Source of the DNA: Oegoconia quadripuncta
Lineage: Eukaryota; Arthropoda; Insecta; Lepidoptera; Autostichidae
Assembly (NCBI GenBank): GCA_949316235.1
Contig: OX438747.1
Location: forward strand, 28,338,618-28,402,617
DNA length: 64,000 bases
Direction of reading: 5' to 3'
Positions 10,094 through 21,700 of the stretch are shown here, piece by piece. The position numbers and the translations under genes were made by a program. Every line of letters begins with the position of its first letter. Within the stretch, counting starts at the first letter, position 1. Under the pieces are notes generated by a model. It worked only from the letters and a program-made list of their open reading frames with translations, was not told the DNA's origin and made no database searches.

Positions 10094-12460
10094 ATGTCGC
10101 TCTCATTAGATTTTGTATGTGATTACTGCAGCCGCACATTTACCAGGAAATATAACCTTCAAACTCATATAGAAAATTGTCACATCAATTCGTCATGTTG
10201 TTGCGAAATATGCGGCCAAAACTTTGGCAGCCCTACTGGACTACTGCAACATTTGGGTAGAGGTCACAATAGATACAGTCAACCGTTCCCAGAATGTGAC
10301 ATATGTGGACGTGTTTTCACCAGAAAACAAAATATAATGTCTCACATGATAACCGTACATTTGCAAGGTGTGGGACCTGAAATCCGATGTAAATATTGTT
10401 GGAAAGTGTTTACCACAGAAAGGAATCTCAAGAGGCACGTTAATCAACTCCATAATCCAGATGTAGAATATCCGACATGTGATGAATGCCATAGGATTTT
10501 TAAAGGGAAGCAGTCTTTAATAACCCACATACAAACAACACATGGTGTCGAGAAGGAACACATCAAATGTTATCTCTGTGATAAAGGATATACAAATAAC
10601 AGAAATCTGAAACGCCACATTGAAACATTTCATGGCGAAAAGGCTGAGTTTAAATGTGATATGTGTCCTAAGGTTTATACATCTAACCAAAGTTTAAGAC
10701 GACATTCTCGGACTGTGCATAACACTGATAACCAAGATGAGCTCAAATGTGACTACTGTGAGAAGACTTTTACAGAAACAGAGCCTCTAGAAAATCATGT
10801 ACAATTTTATCATAATATACATACCAGTTCAAACGATAATTCGACGGATACTAAACCTTACACGCCGTGTGAGGAATGCGGTTTAAGCTTTGCAGATGAA
10901 CCTACTTTAAGAAATCATGTTAAAATTGATCATTCGTTCGAAATTTTCTACGAGTACTGTAAGAAGTCACTTATGAAACGAGTATCTAGAAGTGCAATAG
11001 ATGGTAGACCTGGTAAACCAAATAATTTTTACAATTGCGAGTTTTGTAACAACGCGTTTGGTAGTGTATACGAGTTAAAAGATCATATGAAGATTAATCA
11101 TGATAGAGACTACTCCCTATCAACATGTAACGTGTGTTTTAGAAAATTTTATACTAAAGAAACAATGTTTGAACATAAGAAGGTATGTATCCCACCTCGA
11201 AACGTTAACTCTTGCAGTCATTGCGACAAATTGTTTACAGATATATCAAGTCTCGAATTTCATAATAGAATTTTTCATCCTCAAGCTCAAATATCTGATG
11301 TAACTTCGACAAACATGGAAGACTCTCTTGAGCCTGGTGCTTATAAATGTATGCATTGTGATAGAGTATACTACAGTGACAGATCTTTGAAACATCATAT
11401 CAAGCTGAAACATACAACAGACGAAGTTGTGGAGTGTGGTCTTTGTGGGAAGGCATGCAGTAATAAGTATTACTTAGCTTCGCATATTAAAATTGTTCAT
11501 ACCAACAGCTCGTGGTCGAAATGCGAATATTGCGATAAACAATTCAAATCTAAGAGGAATATTAGACGACACATTGAATACACTCATCGAGGTATGCAAA
11601 GGTACAAATGTATTGAATGTGAAACATTGTTCAAGGAAAAGAGAAGCTTGAGAAAACATGTGAGAACAAAACATCCTAATTCGGCGTCGTTTCCTCAATG
11701 TCACTTCTGTCACAAGCGTTTTGAATCTGCGAAATCATGCAAAATACATTTAAAACTTCTACATTCGTTCAATATGAACACTTATCCTTGCGACTTGTGC
11801 CCAGTTTCATTCGGTTCAAATGAAGCTTTAAGCATACACTTGCAAACAAAACACTTGGCTGAAGATGAAATTTATAAGTGTGAAGAATGTAATCTGGTAT
11901 TCAAAGGACAAGAGAAATTTGATCATCACAATGAACTGTGTCATGTGAATTTAGTTCCTAATATCAAACAGAAAGTTTTACCTCGCTGTATTATCTGTAT
12001 GAAGGATTTCAGTACCAGAAAAACATTGAAGCGTCATATTAAAAAGTTCCACTCTGGTTTTGACGTGGACGAGTTGGCTACGTTTGGTTCCCGTAAACGA
12101 GCCTTTAACGTGGAGTGTGAAGAATGTGTGAAAAACTTCAATGATGACTTTCATTTTAATATCTTTCAAAAACTGAAGCATCTTCGGGATTCGATTATAT
12201 TTAAATGTGAAACATGTACGTCGTCTTATAATTCTTTAGAGTATGCAATTCAGCGCTACAAAATGACAAATTTAGAATTGAGCGCAAGTAAAATGATTTT
12301 GAGCGAGTTATGCACGGCTGAGATGAGTGATGATGAAGCGTCATATTCTGCGTTTGGTTCCTTACATGAAATGATGGAACCAGAGAGTACAACACAGGAC
12401 ATAAAATTGGAACCAATAGATGTAGATGAGGTGATCACGACTGAACAGATGTCGCCCTAG
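10094..12460 (+). CDS. C2H2 zinc-finger protein with about 20 fingers
   Basis: An uninterrupted 788-codon frame starts at the first ATG and ends TAG. I count 20 recognisable C2H2 units, beginning with CDYCSRTFTRKYNLQTHIENCH at residue ~10 and ending near residue 660. Finger 11 is CCHC-like. Degenerate remnants lie between fingers 9 and 10 and after finger 20 (CEECVKNF.. without the usual histidines). Linkers are long and variable, unlike KRAB-type arrays. There is no ZAD, BTB or SET domain. The acidic C-terminus (DDEASYSAFG..., then a peptide near IKLEPIDVDE) contains a sumoylation-type IKLE motif. Such proteins bind DNA in the nucleus; the target is unknown. Orthology cannot be assigned from sequence alone. 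A poly(A) signal AATAAA lies at 12544-12549. Confidence 0.85.
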   Translation: MSLSLDFVCDYCSRTFTRKYNLQTHIENCHINSSCCCEICGQNFGSPTGLLQHLGRGHNRYSQPFPECDICGRVFTRKQNIMSHMITVHLQGVGPEIRCKYCWKVFTTERNLKRHVNQLHNPDVEYPTCDECHRIFKGKQSLITHIQTTHGVEKEHIKCYLCDKGYTNNRNLKRHIETFHGEKAEFKCDMCPKVYTSNQSLRRHSRTVHNTDNQDELKCDYCEKTFTETEPLENHVQFYHNIHTSSNDNSTDTKPYTPCEECGLSFADEPTLRNHVKIDHSFEIFYEYCKKSLMKRVSRSAIDGRPGKPNNFYNCEFCNNAFGSVYELKDHMKINHDRDYSLSTCNVCFRKFYTKETMFEHKKVCIPPRNVNSCSHCDKLFTDISSLEFHNRIFHPQAQISDVTSTNMEDSLEPGAYKCMHCDRVYYSDRSLKHHIKLKHTTDEVVECGLCGKACSNKYYLASHIKIVHTNSSWSKCEYCDKQFKSKRNIRRHIEYTHRGMQRYKCIECETLFKEKRSLRKHVRTKHPNSASFPQCHFCHKRFESAKSCKIHLKLLHSFNMNTYPCDLCPVSFGSNEALSIHLQTKHLAEDEIYKCEECNLVFKGQEKFDHHNELCHVNLVPNIKQKVLPRCIICMKDFSTRKTLKRHIKKFHSGFDVDELATFGSRKRAFNVECEECVKNFNDDFHFNIFQKLKHLRDSIIFKCETCTSSYNSLEYAIQRYKMTNLELSASKMILSELCTAEMSDDEASYSAFGSLHEMMEPESTTQDIKLEPIDVDEVITTEQMSP

Positions 12461-14856
12461 AGTGAGCTTTAAATTAAACGATAATCCACGCTTTCAATTC
12501 ACAGCCATTTTTCTCGGCGGTTTTACTTTAGAATGTACACGATAATAAAATTAAGCTAGAGATTTTCGATAATCCTTAATTATCACTGACTGATTACTTT
12601 TTCCTTTTAAATATAGGCAATCCGTTGTATGTAATTAAGACAAAATTAACCCTAAGGTGATGTATTTGCTCTCTTTATTATCAATGAGTCATCGTCAAAT
12701 TTGATGTAGCCATAAATACCCAAGAAGTTCTGGGATCTCAGTTATTTTATTTATAGATGATAAGGTAGAATAAAAGTATAATGCTTACCCTCAAACTTTA
12801 TAGGGCTTTATAAATGAATGAATGGCGTTTAATATTGACCCACGCCAATTTTATTATACAGTTTGGTTTGACTATTTTGAAACGGGTGGCTTTCAAAGTG
12901 TAAATGTCTACTTTAAGTTTTATTAAAACGAATTAGTATGCTTTAGGTAGGTTCTATTATGCCATGAACTTTAGCCGCGCTTTAACATTAAAGATGTTAA
13001 GTATCAATTTACATGCATTATGTTCGCTATAATTTGTTAACGAAGTAATTATTACTCTTTAAAAGAAGTATTATTTTGTTAAGTTAGTGCAATTTTCTTT
13101 TATACATTTTATTTTTAGTTCAAGTGATCTTATATAGTAGAAACAAAGTAGAATAAAATTTTAATCGACAGTCGCGGGGTCTCTCATGACCATTAACCTG
13201 TATTATATTACCGTGAACTGGCTGTTCTTTTCAAACTACGGTTATTTCTTGAGGCGATTTGAAACGCCGCCTAGAAATTTAATACATTGAGATTGGAATT
13301 GATTTTTGTTTATATTCTTTATAAATTGATTGGACTCTGGGCATCCTTTTAAATAATATTAAGATCCCTACCTAGCCTTTCATTCGGTTGCAAAATAAAC
13401 TATAAACTCTTAATTGCAATTCTGACACAAGGATAATATGGATACGTTTAATTGTAAATGTATATGAATACGTAAAATTACTTGCCTAATTATTAAAAAA
13501 ATACGCTTTATAGCCCAGGGAAAATGCGGTAAAAAATTAGCTTAGCTAGACAATTCAGAACCGACTTATATAATTGTTACTTATGGAGGTATATTAGAGA
13601 TGTAATTTTCAATAATTAAGGCTAGAAAAACCAGCGATTAGTCTGGGTTTTTTTAGAAAGCCCTATTATTAATTTGTATCTTAATAACAATAAATACTAA
13701 CTGATATTTAATTAGGTAGACTTGTTAAATACAGTTAACTTCTTGATGGATAAAAAAATAAACATGCCTAACTATAGGCATGCATGTGCTTTAGCTGAAA
13801 ATGTCGAGCTGCATTGCTTAAGAAATAAAAATGAGAACTAATATTTTGTATATTACCTGGGCTATTATTGTTTATACAAGGAAATTAGTGTAGTACATTA
13901 TAAAATGTTTTATAGAAACCACAAATTAGGCTACTACATTCAATTATCTTTTATGGGGACTTTTAAAACGAGAGTGAACGTCAGTAACCAAATCGTGAGA
14001 TTTAATTGGTGTCAAATTATGTTATTGTCAGCCAGTCCATTGTATTAAACGTAGCATAATTTTGCTAGTTTATAAAAAAATAGATTAGATGTAAAAGTAT
14101 TCTACTTCCACGGAACTACTCTGAAAAAAAAATCCCAGTACCATAATGGAACTAGAGAATGGAACTACTGGGATACGTCGAAAATGTTATGGTATCGCTT
14201 TTGATTACAACAGTACTTACGACTTAAAAAAACGCTTAACTGTATTTTAGTAGGTAGTGAATATATCCTCTTTATTATTTTATTTGTATTTTTGCAGTAC
14301 CAATGTAGGTATTTATTTTATGTTATAAGAGAATTAAGAACAGTATATTTTTCAAAATGTTAGCATTGCTAAATCTCATTAAAATATATGAAGTCGATTT
14401 CTTTTTCTTTTCCCCTAGATTAGTCTGGTTTGTATTCAATTTAACTTATCCATTTACATGATGCGCGACTTGGTTCTTTGCCGAAACATTCTTTGTAATC
14501 TGATAATTTGTAGGTACTAGCCGAAGGTAGGTACACTGCAGTTACATTGCCGTGTTCATTACAGGAATACACTTTTATGTAATACACAAATGTATTGTAT
14601 GTAGAAATGTATACATAAGTTCCTCCATATTTAAACCCCAACCCCGATTGTCAATGTGTGTGAGTCCGGTCATTGTTCAGATGTAATACAAAAATACATG
14701 GTCTAATTAGAGTGGGTTTTTTTATATCTCTATATCTTGATATCTCTCCCTGCCATTGGGAACTAAACCAACCGATAGGGTCAGCTATACGCTTATATAA
14801 TTGCGTAGTTAAAATCAGGTTCAAAACCCTACCAAAGCTAATTGGTTTACTTAATT
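12461..14856. other. AT-rich 3' flank, no gene seen
   Basis: Nothing with coding structure is visible. AATAAA at 12544-12549 could end the zinc-finger transcript; further AATAAA copies occur around 13690. No family-A to E repeats were recognised, which makes this the longest repeat-poor stretch in the window. Confidence 0.4.
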
Positions 14857-15121
14857 AATAAATAAATAAATATCCTTAGACCTACACACAGCGCCATCTA
14901 GTTCCACAGTAAGCAACTATAGGCTTTTGTCGTGGATACCAGATGGTTGATATTCTACATAAATACATTTTTTTTGTAAATAAATACTATAAATGAACAC
15001 ATCCATAACTCTGGTACACATGTCAGTATTCATCACACAAGCATATGCCCCTAGCGGGATTCGAACCCGCAACCTTTTGGTGTAGTAGTCAGAGTTGCTA
15101 ACCACTATACCTAACAGGTCG
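14857..15121 (-). repeat. SINE A, full-length copy
   Basis: The copy has an (AAAT)n tail, 3' domain cgccatctagttccacagt and tRNA-like head gcgggattcgaacccgcaac. Confidence 0.85.
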
Positions 15122-15529
15122 GCAAAAAATTAGCTTTCAGGCTTTCTGAATTGAATTCGGAACGGAATGTTTTTGGGAGTGGCTGAAGTATAGCATAAGT
15201 ATGGTATAGCGCTATTTTTTTTGTGAATGATTATATTATTGACACTACCAAAGTAAAACCAAACCCAAAATGTTTAGAGCTAACCATGAGTAATAAAAAG
15301 AAACTAGTTTAATTTCCGTTAAAGTGATTAGTGCGATATCAAATTTTCTTAACTTAACGTTTTTGGTTATTGTATAGCTTTGGTATTATCGTTTAACTTA
15401 GCGCGATCGGCCCCCAGGTCTGAGCAGTATTTTTGATTTAAAAAGAAATTATTTAATTTGTACAGTATACAGGGGTTAATTTGACTAAATATGACCTAAC
15501 TGTGGCCTAATTAAAAATGATACAAAAAT

Positions 15530-15790
15530 TTCCATCCACATCACCTGGATGAGTGGAAGTCTACCACTGTACATTTCTCAAGAAACTTCTTACCACGTAC
15601 AACCACCCTGTGGAACAGACTTCCGGCAGGGGTATTCCCGAACGAGTACGATATTGGAACCTTCAAGAAACGAGCCTACACCTTGCTCAAAGGCCGGCAA
15701 CGCATCTGTGACCCTTTTGGTGTTGCAGTGATTGCTTTCCATCAAGTGACCCGCATGCTCGTTTGCCGCCCTCTCATATAAAAAAAAAAT
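15530..15790 (+). repeat. LINE 3' end (CR1/Jockey-type)
   Basis: In broken frames the stretch encodes the C-terminal end of a non-LTR reverse transcriptase ([16 protein letters not shown], then [19 protein letters not shown]), followed by ccgccctctcatat and poly(A). A second copy is at 44051-44330. Confidence 0.75.
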
Positions 15791-15832
15791 GATACAAATA
15801 GGTAAGTATGTACATATTAATAAAACTTTATT

Positions 15833-16918
15833 TCAAAACTTTGCACTTTTTCGCCTCTTGAAAGCACTTTTATTATTTAAAGGCAATTTTAGCTCCACTA
15901 TTTTTTTACCATTTGCAGTGACCACTGATGCACCTGTAACTCTGATTTTCATTGACGCGTTAGCCACTGTTAGTTTTGTGTCTTTGCAAAGTGCATCAAT
16001 TTCTAGTTTTAAATGATTGACTAGTAAAATAAATACTATTGCATGGCACAATGATTTGTCTTTATAAGGCATCGGCCTTGTGCGTTTCCCATTAGTTACA
16101 GTAGAGAAACATGACAGTATGACTTCGTTCAACGTAGCCGAGTGTGGACAAGCAGCAAAAGTTTTTTTCAATATATCCTTCATTGTTAACATGTACATTT
16201 TAAACAATGAGTCAGCATAAACCGCTAACACTGTATGCGTAGCAGACAATTTCTTCTTTGTTACAATATTCTTAATAAACGGCAACATGTCACTAGTATA
16301 ATCTTTCCGTTCTAATTCTGAATAAATCTTTTCAATCTGGTCCTCGGTTAAAATCTTACTTATGTCGTATACATCCTCAACTCTACTCGCAGTCCTGTCT
16401 ATAGGCGGTATATAGAAGTCATCGGAATCATTTTTGTTATACGATGACAGGTCGAGTTGGTCTTCAGAAATGGTTTCTGTTACAATCTGCATCTGTTCCG
16501 TTACCGTTTGCACGTTAACTTTCAGTTTTTCGCGTTGCTCCATTTGTTGTTTTTGTTTTTTAGAGCCAAACTTTCTGCTGAGTTCTAAATTACTTATATC
16601 GAGCAACTGTGCCGTTTCATTGGCGATTTTTAACACAGGTTTCAACTCTGCGACTCCAGTTTCTATTAACCTTACTTTACCGGTTTTTCTATTCTTCGCT
16701 AATATTAACGTTTTACCTACGTCTTCCTTGTGTTCCTCGCCGCCATAAATTAGGTCGTTCATTTCAGTTGCGATATATTTTCTGTTTGTTTCTTGATTCT
16801 CCAGCACCATACATGTTGCGCTCTTAAATTCATCTGTCATGTAACCATTTTGGAAGTTTATTAACATTTGGCAAACTGAACCTTTTGGGTACACTTGATC
16901 AATATGAATTTTCGGCAT
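15833..16918 (-). CDS. POLR1E: RNA polymerase I subunit RPA49/PAF53-like
   Basis: An intron-free 361-residue frame on the minus strand starts MPKIHIDQVYPKG. The N-terminal half contains a block reading GKTLILAKNRKTGKVRLIE, typical of the A49/PAF53 dimerisation module. A charged, Gln/Lys-rich linker (about residues 115-150) joins it to a C-terminal half with helices like the A49 tandem winged helix (SKILTEDQIEKIYSELERK onward) and a basic tail KSAFKRRKSAKF. A49 with A34.5 forms a TFIIE/TFIIF-like subcomplex on Pol I in the nucleolus, aiding initiation and elongation on rDNA. The length fits insect members. The poly(A) signal AATAAA (15832-15827) directly follows the TGA. The gene lacks introns but shows no poly(A) tract of its own, so it is probably the native gene rather than a retrocopy. 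Confidence 0.8.
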   Translation of the reverse strand: MPKIHIDQVYPKGSVCQMLINFQNGYMTDEFKSATCMVLENQETNRKYIATEMNDLIYGGEEHKEDVGKTLILAKNRKTGKVRLIETGVAELKPVLKIANETAQLLDISNLELSRKFGSKKQKQQMEQREKLKVNVQTVTEQMQIVTETISEDQLDLSSYNKNDSDDFYIPPIDRTASRVEDVYDISKILTEDQIEKIYSELERKDYTSDMLPFIKNIVTKKKLSATHTVLAVYADSLFKMYMLTMKDILKKTFAACPHSATLNEVILSCFSTVTNGKRTRPMPYKDKSLCHAIVFILLVNHLKLEIDALCKDTKLTVANASMKIRVTGASVVTANGKKIVELKLPLNNKSAFKRRKSAKF

Positions 16919-17037
16919 TTTAGTAAATAATACACATATCGCCTTCTACTTTTAGGTTAGATAATATTTTTTATCATAACATAACCTGAAAGAAAACATT
17001 TTTTTTTGTTTTCTTTTTTAGTTTTTTTTTTTTTTTT

Positions 17038-18300
17038 AGTTTTATTTTCTCCTCTAGGAGAAGGCAAAGGGATCTAGCCCATAACAGCCATGTCTTATTT
17101 ATCTTATTTCTTCATTTTGTAAGTCAGTCTCAGTCAAAACAAGTCATTCGTCGTATACTTGGCGTATACAGAGTCTAGTCACGGTCAAGTCATTCTTCAG
17201 TAAAGTGGCAGAATGCTTTACAAAAGATTTTGGCGGCTTCTTGTGGGAACCCGAAAGCTCCGTTACGCACTTTAATTTACACTTCCCTTCACTTGTACAC
17301 CATCACTAACGTTTGCTGCACAATATTCTGCCATTATTAAGCTTCAAAAGTTGGAATGCACAAATTATAAGACTTATAAAGAAAAATGCTACTTCACTCG
17401 CCGAGTTCCCGCCAAAAAGCCCCCGCCAATATTTTCTCCTCTAGGAGAAGGCAAAGGGATCTAGCCCATAACAGCCATGTCTTATTTATCTTATTTCTTC
17501 AGTTTGTAAGTCAGTCTCAGTCAAAACAAGTAATTCGTCGTATACTTGGCGTATACAGAGTCTAGTCACGGTCAAGTCATTCTTCAGTAAAGAGGCAGAA
17601 TGCTTTACAAAAGATTTTGGCTTCTTGTGGGAACCCGAAAGCTCCGTTACGCACTTTAATTTACACTTCCCTTCACTTGTACACTATCACTAACGTTTGC
17701 TGCACAATATTCTGCCATTAATAAGCTTCAAAAGTTAGAATGCACAAATTATAAGACTTATAAAGAAAAATGCTACTTCACTCGCCGAGTTCCCGCCAAA
17801 AAGCCTTTTTTGTTTTCTTTTTTTTTTTTCATTTTATTCTCTCCTCTGGGAGAAGGCAAAGGGATCTAGCCCATAACAGCCATGTCTTATTTATCTTATT
17901 TCTTCAGTTTGTAAGTCAGTCTCAGTCAAAACAAGTAATTCGTCGTATACTTGGCGTATACAGAGTCTAGTCACGGTCAAGTCATTCTTCAGTAAAGTGG
18001 CAGAATGCTTTACAAAAGATTTTGGCGGCTTCTTGTGGGAACCCGAAAGCTCCGTTACGCACTTTAATTTACACTTCCCTTCACTTGTACACCATCACTA
18101 ACGTTTGGTGCACAATATTCTGCCACTATTAAGCTTCAAAAGTTAGAATGCACAAATTATAAGAATTATAAAGAAAAATGCTACTTCACTCGCCGAGTTC
18201 CCGCCAAAAAGCCTTTTGTTTTCTTTTAATTAACTCTTCTCGCAGAAGGCAAAGGGATCTAAGCCCGTACAGCCATATCTTATTGCTTCAGTCAGTCTCA
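17038..18300 (-). repeat. Tandem array of family E repeat, opposite orientation
   Basis: Three highly similar head-to-tail units (about 17038-17421, 17430-17803 and 17829-18215) and a partial fourth (18220-18300) are present. On the minus strand each unit begins ggctttttggcgggaactcg and ends at ggagaaaat or a poly(A) tract. The first unit starts about 120 bp upstream of the POLR1E-like start codon. Confidence 0.85.
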
Positions 18301-18783
18301 GTTCGTTTCTATCATTGGTTTCTATACACATCACGTATATCAAAATCTATATCGATTCAAAAACTACCTAAAAACATGTTTGGGATATTGATATTTTTGT
18401 AGCTTGCTAATAACTTCCATATCGTTCATTACTTAGAATAAGTCATGCATTCGTGACGAAAGGTATTTTGCTAAATTATGCTCACCCCCCGAGAACATGA
18501 TATAACCATATTGATATTGGTATTTTAGGTATTAAATAACCCTCATTGATAGCTCTGTAATAAGAAACCATTGCAAGTCTTGTTTATTTTGGCAATCTCA
18601 ATCTAAGCCTGTATCAAATAAACGAATTTGATAAAATCGCTAAAGGCGCTGAGGCGCAAGCTTCAGCATTTAATCGGTGACTGTTCTTCGAAGAATACCC
18701 CAGTATATCCCAGTATTGTTCTTCGAAGTATGTATGTATTTAAGAGGCGAAAATACGCAACCCTGGGATAGGGCTACGAATAC

Positions 18784-21700
18784 CTGCTTGTTGGGGTAAA
18801 GCTCTTCAAAGAGCTGACGCACCCGGTAGAAGTATCCCTTGATCAGGGGACGGGCCAGCGCAAAAGTCTGGCCATACAACGTGGTAACGCCACTAACCTG
18901 TGTAACCTATGACGTGAACCTACGTTCCGGGGGGTCTACTCTAATTCAACGAAAAACGAAACTTCGCGCGTTTCCTACCACGGTTCCATTCGGTTCGAAA
19001 TTTCGTTCTGTTATGGGTTTGGAATAAAACCCCTTTTTAAAAAACTAAATTTATTAGCACTGGAAAGTACACAGTTTAATTGAAAATTAATTCAAGGAGA
19101 ATCAACCACGCGCGATGAGAGTTAGGACTGGACTGACTAATGGGATGATCGGAGTGTGGTCTTCGCTGTTATCTGAGTCAGCTTTTCTACTAGGGTGATG
19201 ATGAAGGCATGACATCAGCATCATCCTTTACAGGGTTATGGTATAACAGCCCCCCGGATAAGAATAAACTTCACGGATGAGCGAGAAGTTTAGGAGCATC
19301 TAAGTCTTGGTGAGGGACTTTCTTCAGAACTTTGATTATTACAGGGATCTATGCTAATATTTTCTAATTGGATAGTAACTGGATTAGAATGTTGATTGAG
19401 TCTCCTTTTTATACAAAATACAAGTTTATATGCTATACAAAACATTATACAAATAGAAATGCAATAGGTGAGAATAGGGTAAGTAATGGTATGTTGTAAT
19501 ATGACGTCATCAGACTGTTTTAGAAGTTTGTCTGTATTTTTTACAAGTTCGTCTGTGACGGTATTTAAATTTTTCATTTTGTCTAAATTTACATTTGACA
19601 GTTTTACTGGAGGAATATTTGAATATGACAATTTGAACTTAGCATTAGTACAGCAACTATCGTTAATTAAATTGAAATCGGATACAACAGTGTGGGCCTT
19701 TATCTGAGAGTTAGATTGCGAATACATTTCTATATCGCGACAATAGGCTCTGCAACCTTGAGGTAGGTCAAGTACACCTGTACCTAGTATGTTTATATTA
19801 ATAACATCTGATTGATTGCACTCCACTGAGAGTTTAGTTGTTTCAGATTGGACGTAAATCCAACGGTTTCGTTGCAATTTGTGCCATATGTTAATTGAAC
19901 CATGAATGAATTTAGTATTACATTGTTCTGGGAGAGTCGATAAGGCCTTTAGTATGATTTCCGATTCACAGCTGGGATTACTACTCGTAGAATATACATT
20001 TGATATCTTACATATGTTTAATTGACCGGTCACTTGTTTACAAGCATATAGATTATCAAGGTTACAATACAAAGACTTATCTCTACTTATAGCTATGTAA
20101 TTGGTAGACGGTATAACCATCGCAAAAGATTGGGGTTCCTTCGAGTTATGCGGAACCGGTAATGGAATATTTTTATACAGGTTATATTCATCGTGATGTA
20201 CCAGCGGAATTCTTAATATGTACACAAGGTTCTTATCGGTATAATACGTACTAAGATCACTAAGATTAATTATTACATGTATATTAGATAAATCTATGGT
20301 TAAAGGAAATTCTTTAGACTGCGATGTCAAGTATCGCATATTTTCTATTAATTCGATATACAGTTGTTTAGGGGTGAGTATGGAAGGATGTAGAACATGA
20401 CTTTTTGTAAAAGCAATACTGTTAACTAAGTCTTCCAACTTAAAAGATAAAGTAAGTATACTAGAGGATAAAATATTACAGATTTCATTTAACATTAACC
20501 TTAGACTATTTTCGCTTAATAGTATAGATACATTAGTTAAACCTATGTTTAGATTATTGACAACGCTATTCAAATGTTCCTCATTATTTTTGATTGTGTT
20601 AATCGTATCATTAAATTCTATCAATGCGGACTTAGTGACAAGGATATTATCCTTTAAAAGGGACGTTAGTTTTTTTATTATTAGCATGTAAAGTTTGAAT
20701 AGCGTTTTCATATTTCATGGCATCATCTTCGTCCATGGTACCAAAGACAGTTTTGAAAGCTTTTCCGATGCCAGAAAACCAGGCAGATCTTTCGCTGCGT
20801 GTAGGGATTAGATGAGATATAGCATTGTAATCTCTCATTGAGTCATTGAATCTAGAAATTAATGGCTGTAAGAGATTTCGACATTCGAAAACGGTGATTA
20901 CGTCGTTTTGCTGGCAAAGAACCATTATAGTTCCGAATATAGAATTTATATTATCTATATGAGGTTTTATATAAGAGATGTCGACGGGAATCAGGACATG
21001 TAAGTAGTCGATAATAAGTTTAGTAGAACTTATCGGATCGAAATAAATACCAGGACTTTCGGAGATGTTATTTATAAGCTCTGGTGTTGCTATGGCGGAG
21101 CTGGCAATAACCATTCTGAAAAAGATAATAAAATAATGCTATATAATATGCATTCTTAATGACCACTCATGTCAGCTAGCTTTATCTCATCATAATGATA
21201 GCGAGCATGGCGCCTATTCATAAGAATTGATAAGGTATTATTACCATGGATTTTGATAACCTTGAACGGCCCCTTCCAGATGGGCGATAAGGCTTTTCTA
21301 AGCCTTAGATGATTCTTAACGTAGACATAGTCACCTATTTTATATTGTTTCGGACGGCTCCTTTTGTCGTAGTAAGTTTTTGATAGGCCTTTGGATCTTA
21401 AAGTGTTTTCGATAGCCTTTTGACGGGAATAAGAAAGGCGTCGTTGGAGGATTCGAACATAATCTGGATAAGTTGCTCTTACATCCACATCATATACTGA
21501 GTCGGGGATATATGGTTTGTGACCGTATATCAATTCATATGGCGAGAAGTTTGTGGTGCTATGCGGTGTAGTATTATAGGCAAGCATAGCCGTGTAGACA
21601 TAACGCGGCCAGTTATCCTGATTTTCGTTAACGTATGATTTTAAATATTCTTTGAGCGTCGAATGGCTTCTCTCAAGGGCACCCTGCGTTTGGGGGTGAT

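Noticed and set aside
15833..16918. POLR1E-like frame as a processed retrocopy
   Set aside because: It is intron-free, but there is no poly(A) tract after the signal, no target duplication was seen, and the frame is intact over 361 codons.
17770..18402. Two short frames starting MLLHSPSSRQKAF
   Set aside because: They are the same reading through successive units of the tandem family E repeat; not genes.
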